Below, in pieces: positions 56,165 through 64,000 of a stretch of 64,000 nucleotides of DNA (the stretch's first letter is position 1; every line of letters begins with the position of its first letter). Where the stretch lies: the NCBI GenBank assembly GCA_002989075.1, contig PSQN01000016.1:930001-994000 (forward strand), in the 5' to 3' direction. The translations under genes and the position numbers were made by a program. Source of the stretch: Arthonia radiata. Lineage: Eukaryota > Ascomycota > Arthoniomycetes > Arthoniales > Arthoniaceae. A model generated the notes under the pieces. That model was not told where the DNA came from and made no database searches. It saw nothing but the letters and a program-made list of their open reading frames with translations.

Positions 56165-59100
56165 ATGCAACCTCTCAATCCCTTCGTCAGGGCCTTCTTC
56201 TCTAGCAAACTCCCGGCCCAGTGTTCTGAGCCCGCCAATTTCATACTCTTCTTTCCGACCACCGAACATCTGCTCACGCACAAAGAACACGAAACTCAGA
56301 CGGACTGGAACGAGCTCGTGAATTCTGAGGAGATCATTTCCAGCCATGTCGTACGCGTCTCGTCGAACCACGGCGCAAGCTTGTTGGGGAAGGATGGGGC
56401 TAGTCTCCGAGATGGCAAAGGCAAAGCTAAACAATTTACCACCTTGAACGGCAAGACTGTCGTCGTCAAAGACAGTTTCATCTACAGCAATAAAGGTACA
56501 GCTTCGAGGATCCCTCCTGGAAGCACTGCTGACGCCGATCGAACAGGTTTCAAGAGCTTGAATCAAGCACAGCTGTTGCAGGATACAGTGTATTGGCCTG
56601 AGCTGGCTCATGCGCAGCAATGGCTCATTCATTACATCTCAAAACCGTTGGTAGGCGCGCCGGAGTCGATTTATCCAAAAATGCCAGGTCCTATACCTCC
56701 TCCGAAGCAGGAGGATCACACTGGATCTTCAGAGCGGCCAGACATCAAAAGTTTCCGCGATATACTCGACCATTACCCTATCATCGCGCGCCAGATGCAA
56801 CCGGGGCTTGACCAGCTATTTGAGCAATTCTCCAATACGGTTGGAGCAGGCCCCACAGCAGCACCCATGCCGGCCTCGCCAGCCTCGCCAGCCTCTTCAC
56901 ATTCGAAGAAGCCTCGCTTGCGGCGCAGTGTCGGTTCTTTCTCTTCGTTGACCACTCTCGACGGAACTCAATCTCTTAAGTCAAGATCGAGTATTCGCGA
57001 GGACGAACCTGCTGCAGAGCATCTTCGCCAGGCGTTGGAGAACATGGTTGCTTCGGCCATCGAGATATTTCAGGGCGTCGACAAGAATCAGCTCTCCTTT
57101 TTGGGGACGTCGACGAACTTGTCTTCGAATACGGTCGAGCAGATGATCGAGCGGTATGTGACGGAGTATTTTCATGACAAGGCACTCTTCCCGCAAGTCT
57201 GCAAAATGCGTGAGACAGAAGACATGCAATTGGATGGCCACGTCCGTCAGATGGGCGACGTTGACCTGATACAAGCCGGCGCCGAAATTGAGGGAGGACG
57301 ACAAGGCAGGCGTGAGCTTTCGAAAAGACTCCAAAGAGGCGTGGAGGCGTTTCGGCGAATGGGCACGACCAGCAGTCCTCAGGAGATGATGGAAGTGCTT
57401 CTCGAGACTGAGAAGTGCTGTATGACGGACTCGAATGCAAAGTCCAAAGTCAATGCCAATGAGGCTGTAAGGACTGTTATCACCACAAATGCAGATCTCT
57501 TGGTTTCCATGCTAATGCTGGTGGTCATTCGGTCTTCAGTGCGTCACTTGCACGCTAGACTGCTATATATGGTAGATTTCACATTTATTGAGGAAGTCGA
57601 AACTGGCGAAGTGGGCTATGCGCTCAGCACGTTCGAAGCAGTTCTCTCCTATCTCTCCCACAGTTCAGGTGGCTTGCGCAAAGCCAGTCAAGCCAACCGC
57701 GCTTTCTGGAAAGCTGTGAAGAGGGGAAATATTGGGACGATTCGAGAGATATTAGAGAACGAGTCGGCAATCCTTGACGGCAACCAGGCTGAGTCACCAC
57801 ACGAGCTGAGCCCTTCTGAGCGCCATCACAAAGAGCATACCGTCCTTCAGTGGGTCAACACGGATGCAGCAACGAATGGACATGCCGCCGCGTCGCCGAT
57901 ACTTCATTCACCCGCTTTACCGGCTAGTGCACCCAGTGGTCTTGCCCACGTGTTTCCGTTCGAGGTGACTTCTGCGGGTGCTCAGGAACAGCAGCCAAAG
58001 GCGAAGAAGCGAGTATCTATGGACACTCGAAGCCTGTCAAGTTCATCTGTGCACTCCCATTTCTCACATGCCTCGACGCTTATGACGACAACAAGCGCTA
58101 AGGCGGAAACCTCACCAGAAAAGATCTGTCAGACCCAGGCGTCAAACGGTAACTCAGCATTGATGATGGCGGTCGAGAATGGGCAGCATCAGGTGCTGCA
58201 GTATTTCCTGCAGCTGCACGATCTGTTTCCCATTGAAATGGTATTGGCAGACTGCAACAACGATGGCACTACCCTTTTCAGCGCTGCCGTCCAGTCTGGA
58301 AACCTTGCAACAATCAATACACTGGTTGGACTCATTTTGCATCTGGACGAATTGACTGCGCGTGCGTACTTAGCTCGGCATGATATCCAAGGACGTACTG
58401 CGGCACATTATCTCTTCAACGCAGCCCAGCTTATAGACACACTAAATCATTTCATTCCTTGGCAGGCCAAAGACAAGAATGGGCAGACGCCTTTGTTTGC
58501 AATCTGCCGCAGCTATGATCATGAGAATTACACAGCTCTGATGGAGAAGGCCTTGGCCGCCGCTCGTCATGTGCAGCTATCCAATCCTGACAGCAGCCAC
58601 TTCCTGGACCTCGATGCGCACACAGACGCGAAGATGAATACCTTGCTTCACATCGCCGTGGAACCAAAGATCATTAGACGACTTTTGCGCGACTGCGACT
58701 CTGATCCAAATGCAAAGAACGACAAGCATTTCACCCCGTTGATGGTTGCCAGCAAATTTGCGAGACTGGATACCGTACGCATGCTCTTCGGCGACGAGCG
58801 GACCGATCTTCATGCGCGTGAGCAACGAGGACTCACAGCAGTCGAGCTTGCCAAGGATGATGAAGTACGCAATCGTATTGATGACATGGTCTTACTGTCC
58901 AGCAAGCCTCTATCAGAGGGTCGCATCACCACCATAGTCCGTTCGTTCTTCGTTGAAGATGGCACTATCCGGATGATTGTGAAGTCCGGCGCTCCCAATC
59001 CGAATCAGACCATCACTGTGACAACCTGCCGACGATCTCTGGTCGACTTTGAGAACCTCGCCTCATGGCTTTTTCTCGAGCAGCCAGGTTCTTGGATACC

Positions 59101-60244
59101 CTCGCTTCTTAACTACCGGTCTCCATTTCATTTACCGTTCAAGCCCTCGCGCACTGTCCTCCGCGACACTCAGGTTCGCCTGGACGCATTTCTCAAAACA
59201 CTCTTGTCGCATCCCTCGTTCGCAACGCACGAAATGCTCTGGGAATTCTTTCTGGTTCCTGATATCGATCCTGGCATGCTTGCTCAACGTGCTCAAGCCA
59301 AGTCTTCTCTGCGCGTTGAAAACCTCCGCGAAGACTTCTCTCCAATTTCGCCCGATGCAGTCCCTGAGGTCGAGCTCTTTATTAGTCACGCTGGCAACCA
59401 AACCCGGGCGATGCACGACGCAACACATACCGTGTTCCGATCAATCAACCGTCTGAGAAACATCCACGTCGATTTTGTAGATGCGCATGCTCTCCTGCTC
59501 TTCCACGCTGACCGCATCGACTTCTTGCCGGAGATACAACTCGTTGCGCTGAAGCGGCAGGTCGCGGCTCTCTCTTTCAACGCGGAGTCATATCCTCTGA
59601 CACATCTCCACTACCTTTTCCTAAACGATCTGACCTCCCTCCGTGCCGTCCTCGCGGCTCTGGCGTATCCCGGCAAGTTGATCGCCTCACTGCGGTCTAC
59701 TGCAGAGCAGATCACGAAGCATGAAGCAGCAGCTCAGCGAGCGAAGAGCCAGCGTTGGCCTTCTGCTCTTGGACTTCTCGATGATGCTCGCCGGAGACTG
59801 GTGGAAGATGGAGCGGAGAAGGCTGAGCGAGCTCGCGAACAAATGGATACTCTGGGTAGGGAGCTTAGCTATACGCAGAGCGTGGTGGCTTCTGAATTGG
59901 CTGGTTTCTGGGAAGGGAGAGCGAAAAGAGGCAAAGGCGCCGAGGCCTGCGTGAGCTTGCGGGAGGGGCTGCGAGTGTTTGCGAGAGAGAATGTCATAAG
60001 AGAACGCGAACGATTAGGACGCTTAAAAAGGGCGCTATCGGGTATTGCACGTGAAAAGGAACAGTACGAAGCTCTTGGCGAGCTGCTCTCGATGGGCGCA
60101 GTGCAGACCTCCCCTGAGGACAACGGAGATGTGGCGGACGTACACCATCAAGATCTTACTAGCGAAGGAGAGGCTGAGGCGTTGGACAGTGATACCCCGG
60201 GTGAGGCTGGTTCGGCTGGCAGTAAATACGAGATACGACAATGA
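56165..60244 (+). CDS. VPS9-domain protein with ankyrin repeats, PX domain and C-terminal coiled-coil (Vrl1/YML002W-like)
   Basis: A single exon of 1359 residues. The order is a conserved N-terminal region (about 1-160), a helical stretch (RDILDHYPIIARQMQPGL, about 197), a VPS9 domain (about 325-500; NADLLVSMLMLVVIRS, YMVDF and GEVGYALSTFEAVLSYL), a disordered linker, ankyrin repeats (about 660-900; NGNSALMMAVENGQ, DGTTLFSAAVQSG, FTPLMVASKFARLD), a PX-like domain (about 918-1035; LVDFENLASWLF), and a helical BAR-like C-terminus (about 1080-1330). VPS9 domains activate Rab5 GTPases such as Vps21. In yeast, Vrl1 pairs with the sorting nexin Vin1 in an endosomal sorting coat (VINE) and is disrupted by a frameshift in common lab strains. 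Here the frame is intact. The start MQPLNPFVRAFFSSK fits the family's N-terminus. Confidence 0.85.
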   Translation: MQPLNPFVRAFFSSKLPAQCSEPANFILFFPTTEHLLTHKEHETQTDWNELVNSEEIISSHVVRVSSNHGASLLGKDGASLRDGKGKAKQFTTLNGKTVVVKDSFIYSNKGTASRIPPGSTADADRTGFKSLNQAQLLQDTVYWPELAHAQQWLIHYISKPLVGAPESIYPKMPGPIPPPKQEDHTGSSERPDIKSFRDILDHYPIIARQMQPGLDQLFEQFSNTVGAGPTAAPMPASPASPASSHSKKPRLRRSVGSFSSLTTLDGTQSLKSRSSIREDEPAAEHLRQALENMVASAIEIFQGVDKNQLSFLGTSTNLSSNTVEQMIERYVTEYFHDKALFPQVCKMRETEDMQLDGHVRQMGDVDLIQAGAEIEGGRQGRRELSKRLQRGVEAFRRMGTTSSPQEMMEVLLETEKCCMTDSNAKSKVNANEAVRTVITTNADLLVSMLMLVVIRSSVRHLHARLLYMVDFTFIEEVETGEVGYALSTFEAVLSYLSHSSGGLRKASQANRAFWKAVKRGNIGTIREILENESAILDGNQAESPHELSPSERHHKEHTVLQWVNTDAATNGHAAASPILHSPALPASAPSGLAHVFPFEVTSAGAQEQQPKAKKRVSMDTRSLSSSSVHSHFSHASTLMTTTSAKAETSPEKICQTQASNGNSALMMAVENGQHQVLQYFLQLHDLFPIEMVLADCNNDGTTLFSAAVQSGNLATINTLVGLILHLDELTARAYLARHDIQGRTAAHYLFNAAQLIDTLNHFIPWQAKDKNGQTPLFAICRSYDHENYTALMEKALAAARHVQLSNPDSSHFLDLDAHTDAKMNTLLHIAVEPKIIRRLLRDCDSDPNAKNDKHFTPLMVASKFARLDTVRMLFGDERTDLHAREQRGLTAVELAKDDEVRNRIDDMVLLSSKPLSEGRITTIVRSFFVEDGTIRMIVKSGAPNPNQTITVTTCRRSLVDFENLASWLFLEQPGSWIPSLLNYRSPFHLPFKPSRTVLRDTQVRLDAFLKTLLSHPSFATHEMLWEFFLVPDIDPGMLAQRAQAKSSLRVENLREDFSPISPDAVPEVELFISHAGNQTRAMHDATHTVFRSINRLRNIHVDFVDAHALLLFHADRIDFLPEIQLVALKRQVAALSFNAESYPLTHLHYLFLNDLTSLRAVLAALAYPGKLIASLRSTAEQITKHEAAAQRAKSQRWPSALGLLDDARRRLVEDGAEKAERAREQMDTLGRELSYTQSVVASELAGFWEGRAKRGKGAEACVSLREGLRVFARENVIRERERLGRLKRALSGIAREKEQYEALGELLSMGAVQTSPEDNGDVADVHHQDLTSEGEAEALDSDTPGEAGSAGSKYEIRQ

Positions 60245-60602
60245 CATCGAACCGTCTGATACGACCGCAGAGCTGTGCCGCCTTTGACACCCACGTCCTC
60301 GACGCCATCATCATCACGTGACACATAGAGGGTCGGAGTTAACGGACTATAGCTCATCCAGGTCACTCAGCTTACTCTGTCTCACCGATTTTCACGTCTG
60401 CAACACACAAGACCAGCTCCAGCTCGCGCTGCATACGAGACTGCCCGGTATCGTGGCGACTAACCAGCCCATAGTCCGTCATATATTTCAATTCAGCTTC
60501 TCGTCTCCGTTTTTCCAAGCTGCAGCAGGATCTGCTTCTGTTGCAATTACACGCAGCTTCTTGCTCACTACTAAGCGCTTCGCCTCCAAACAGCGACGAA
60601 GA
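60245..60602. other. Spacer and promoter of OLA1
   Basis: 358 bp between genes on the same strand. It is CT-rich towards the ATG (leader-like). An open frame enters from upstream without a stop for part of the leader, but the family's start is the ATG at 60603. Confidence 0.5.
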
Positions 60603-62045
60603 ATGGGTCCGAAAAAGGAGGTGAAGCAGGAGAAGATCCTACTTGGCCGCCCAGGCAACAATTTGAAGAGCGGGATTGTGGGCTTGGCCAATGTTGGCAA
60701 ATCGACTCTCTTCCAGGCCATCACACGTTGTTCGCTTGGCAATCCCGCGGTATATGTGCACGTCCATGTTGAAGAATAGCGGCACTGACGATGGTAGAAT
60801 TTCCCCTACGCGACCATTGACCCTGAAGAAGCCAAGGTTATCGTCCCCGATGAGCGATATGACTGGCTCTGTGAGCACTACAAGCCTAAGTCCAAGGTAC
60901 CGTCCAATCTCACGATCTACGACATTGCGGGTCTGACCAAGGGGTCATCTACTGGGGCTGGACTCGGCAATGCGTTCCTGTCGCACATCCGCGCCGTCGA
61001 TGCCATTTTCCAGGTCGTGAGGTGCTTCGACGACGCTGAGATCATTCATATCGAGGGCGACGTCAATCCGACTCGTGATCTAGATATCATCAGCGAAGAG
61101 CTGCGCCTGAAAGATATTGAGTTCACTGAGAAGGAGCTCGACAATCTCCAGAAGCAAACGAGAAGGGGTGGCCAGAGCCTCGAGATGAGGAAGCTCAAAG
61201 AAGAGCAAGCGACTGTTGAAAAGGTGTTGGAGATGTTGAAGGATGGCAAAGACGTGAGAAAAGGCGACTGGGCTCCCAAAGAGGTATGTGGTCAGCTGCG
61301 CTGCATTGCAACATGCTTTCGTGATGAACCAGAGGTCCAACCTCTATAATCCCAGCTCTTCGAAGGTCTCACCCAACGCTTACAGAGACCGTCATGAGAA
61401 CATGTCCCTTCTGAACCCAATCATGATACGCTGAACGCTCCGAAGTCTGCGAACGGGCATCCCTGCTAACATCCGACGTCCTAGGTCGAAACGATCAATC
61501 CACTTTTCCTGCTTACCGCTAAGCCCGTGGTTTATCTCGTCAATCTATCGGAGCGCGACTACGTCCGACAAAAGAACAAACATCTACCTGCGATCGCACA
61601 ATGGGTGCAAGCACAGTCTTCAGGCACAGACAAGGATCCGCTCATTCCCATATCTGTTGCCTACGAATCACGGCTGGCTGCCATTGAAAGCGAAGAGGAT
61701 GCTCAGAAAGAACAGGAGAAGGTCGGCGCAAAGTCGGCAATTCCAAAGCTAATTACCACGATGCGCAAGAGCATGAATCTAGGCAGCTTCTTCACAACAG
61801 GTGCCGACGAAGTCCGACAGTGGACGATACGTAACGGCACCAAGGCTCCAGCAGCCGCTGGTGTCATTCACACCGACTTTGAAAAGACTTTCATACAAGC
61901 CATTGTCTTCAATTACAGTACATTGAAAGAAGAGGGCGATGAAGCGGGAGTCAAGGCGAAGGGGAAAGTCATGACCAAAGGCAAAGATTACGAGGTGCAG
62001 GACGGTGACGTTCTGCTTATCAAAGCTGGTGCGGCGAAGGGATGA
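60603..62045 (+). CDS. OLA1: Obg-like ATPase 1 (YchF family)
   Basis: Three exons: 60603-60749, 60798-61283 and 61485-62045; about 397 residues, the usual size. The P-loop GLANVGKST is at about 26-34. The join NPA/NFPYATIDPEEA is the hallmark of the family. Next come DIAGLTKG, an inserted coiled-coil (LRLKDIEFTEKELDNLQKQ, about 150-200), YLVNLSERDY, and a C-terminal TGS-like domain (FFTTGADEVRQWTI and HTDFEKTFIQAIV). It prefers ATP over GTP and is linked to ribosomes, stress response and translation. The second intron (61284-61484) is long at 201 nt but keeps frame with a GCTAAC branch site. Confidence 0.94.
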
Positions 62046-62276
62046 ATCTATTCAGAGGCAACATTGCCGTGGCAATCTCTCGACGAACGCGACGCGTCGC
62101 CCTCTTCGAGATCGAGGTCTGATCGACCTAGCATCGGCAATACAGCATATACTACGAGCCGTGGCTTGCAGGTAATCAAGACCTGTGTCGAAGCGGAATC
62201 GAGCTTATGCCTCTAGAGCACGGCCGGATTCGTATGTATTATGAGAATCAAGACAGCCAGACCTTCACTGAACAAT

Positions 62277-64000
62277 CTACGTCCTCCAATCCCCAGGAAC
62301 GAATTCGATTTGCACCTTGATGCCTTGCTCCTCGAGCTTTCTCCTCGTTGCAGTCCGTTCGGTCGTCCCAGTATCCGAGCCTAAATACCGCACCGTTCGA
62401 ACTCCCTCAGGAGGTGCACGCAAAGGGAACAGAATCCTGCGGAGGCGTGGGCACGGTCGAGGATCATCCTTGAAACTCGACAGCCATTGGTGTATGTCTA
62501 TAGCGCCTTCGGTATGGCGACCTCTCCCAAAAGTACGACCTGACGTAGCCGCAGGCGTTGCGCTCGTGTCATTCGGGTCGACCGGTTCAACCCACATAAA
62601 GTAGTCGAGCGACGTCTCTAGTTGGAGCTCCTGCAGACCCTGTAAAGAGTTGATCAGCAGGTTAAGCGCGTAAGATCACCGTGCAGCTGGCATTGCACCC
62701 ACATGAGGAAGGACATCTCCAGCGTTCGGATAGTGAGGCTGCCGTATTTGCCAAGCCGGTCGATAGCAGCGATACTGCAGCATATACTCAGTCGGTATTC
62801 TGAGCTTCTTCAACGCCGCAAAAGCAGCAAATATGCAAAAGTCGCCCGACGGAAGTGTTAAATTTCTCCCACGGATCATGATGCTCTCAAGGCTATGCCT
62901 GTGTGGTTTCAGTACAGTCTCCAGATCGTTTGCAGCTATAGAAGCGATGAAAGATTCATCTTGCGGCCAAAGTTTGCTGCTGACGTTGAACGAGAAGGTC
63001 CTCAAGATGGCGGTGTTCCTGAAAGCCAGAGTCAGCACTGAAGAATTTGGCTGCATACACCAATGAAGCCACGATCTCAGCTCGCTTGATGCGGTGTGTG
63101 TCCCTATCACATCCGTCTCGCAGGGCTGGAATCTACTAATCACGTCCAGATGTTGGTTGAAGCATTCAGTACGGTCGACTCACCTTAACACCTCGCCTAA
63201 CCCCAGCAACGTTCGTCGGTCTCCTTGGACCGACACGTGTTGCAACTTCCTGAAGCTGCCGCCCGACTGCATGTCGTTTATGAGCACCTCAGGCCACAAC
63301 ATCCTCTTCAACATCAGAGTTCTAAGCGGATACTGTTTGCACATCTGCATGCTGGGGAGCCAGAATCTGTCTTCTGAGTGACGAGAGGTATTCACAGAAA
63401 CAACCTCGACCTCGATCGCGACATTGGTCGCATTGATCCCCCTCGATTGCAGACTCCCTGCGACTTGCAGAAGACTGTGTCCGCGGACATTGAGGAGTTG
63501 GAGTCTGCTACCTAAAAGGTCTAGCAGTTTCCGCTCGATGTTCATGCATTCAGGTAGGGCAATGTCCGGCCGCGCTATGACCTCGTTGTATCTGCTTGTG
63601 AGGCTATTTTGCTTGTGACAATTCGGACAAAGTTGGATATGCAGTTCTCGCACACTGTCACGCAAATGTGCGAGTGGCGTTAGGTGACGCAAGAATTTTT
63701 TCATGTCGCTGCGTGTCACTCTGTGGATTATTTGGTTGTCCCAGCTCGGCGCAAGCGCTTGGCTCTCATCATTCTAGTTGTTGTCACTGTCGTCAGTCTC
63801 TCATTACCTCATGCTAGCTGACAAACTCACATTGCAGCTCAAGTCGCAATCGATGGTCCTCCAAATCTCCGGCTGCGCTGCTTCTCTAGCGGCCGCATTG
63901 ACACACGAAATTTGCTTCAAAGCTTGCGCCTCGCTGTGACTGACTATCACTTGCCACAACTCGACGGGAAAGTCTCTGGGTGGCTTGCTTGGACTCTGCA
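62277..64000 (-). CDS. F-box protein, 5' end outside the window
   Basis: Four exons are visible on the minus strand: 64000-63831 (open at the window edge), 63773-63184, 63135-62703 and 62639-62277. All joins keep frame. The first visible exon holds the F-box (RDFPVELWQVIVSHSEAQALKQ, then CVNAAAREAAQPEIWRTI). Exon 2 has a possible Cys/His pair (CPNCHK) and leucine-rich segments (MQMCKQYPLRTLMLKRML). The later exons are helical with spaced leucines, as in F-box/LRR-like orphans of ascomycetes. It would recruit an unknown substrate to an SCF ubiquitin ligase. At least 518 residues are in the window. It converges on OLA1 (231 bp). Confidence 0.75.

Overview
This 64 kb window is nuclear DNA of a filamentous ascomycete. 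Most genes carry short introns of about 45-70 nt with GTRNGT-like donors and CTAAC branch points. It contains a SET-domain protein of the Suv39/Clr4 (KMT1) type, a VPS9/ankyrin/PX protein of the Vrl1 type, a GH92 mannosidase, a cell-wall-type GH17 enzyme and F-box-like orphans, a mix that suits Pezizomycotina. Dothideomycetes is my guess from protein style only. No rRNA, tRNA, CRISPR, bacterial operon or intact transposon was seen.

Left part (1-16.5 kb): PSF1 (GINS replication complex); a large SulP transporter with STAS and cyclic-nucleotide-binding-like domains (4 exons); a gene-poor stretch with a diverged tandem duplication and an orphan Pro/Tyr-rich repeat protein; a four-exon Meu6-like PH-domain protein; and a divergent pair of H3K9 methyltransferase KMT1 and ribosome-biogenesis factor RRP1.

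Middle (17-38 kb): secreted GH92 mannosidase (11 exons, one apparent GC-AG intron), a 16-bp minisatellite, a homeodomain regulator with a 2 kb upstream gap, a GPP/DOG-type HAD phosphatase, the GTPase NUG1, a GT15 mannosyltransferase, a helix-hairpin-helix-type gene with an apparent frameshift, a secreted GH17 glucanase with a C-terminal six-residue repeat, an F-box-like orphan and an alpha/beta hydrolase.

Right part (38-64 kb): a 3.3 kb gene-free tract with another tandem duplication, PUF6, a tiny Ser/Gln-rich gene with a strong TATA box, another gap, the head-to-head pair MMS2/MON2, RPP40, a 2EXR-like orphan, a VRL1-like VPS9-ankyrin-PX-coiled-coil protein, OLA1 and an F-box gene cut by the window end.

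The genes do not form one pathway. Several recurring themes are visible: ribosome/RNA biogenesis (RRP1, NUG1, PUF6, RPP40), endosome-Golgi traffic (MON2, VRL1), cell wall and glycan handling (GH92, GT15, GH17), and genome maintenance (PSF1, MMS2, KMT1). The observations most worth testing are the predicted 50-nt AT-AC intron in MMS2, the GC-AG intron in the GH92 gene, the frameshift near 32184, the three families of local repeats, and the orphan repeat proteins.
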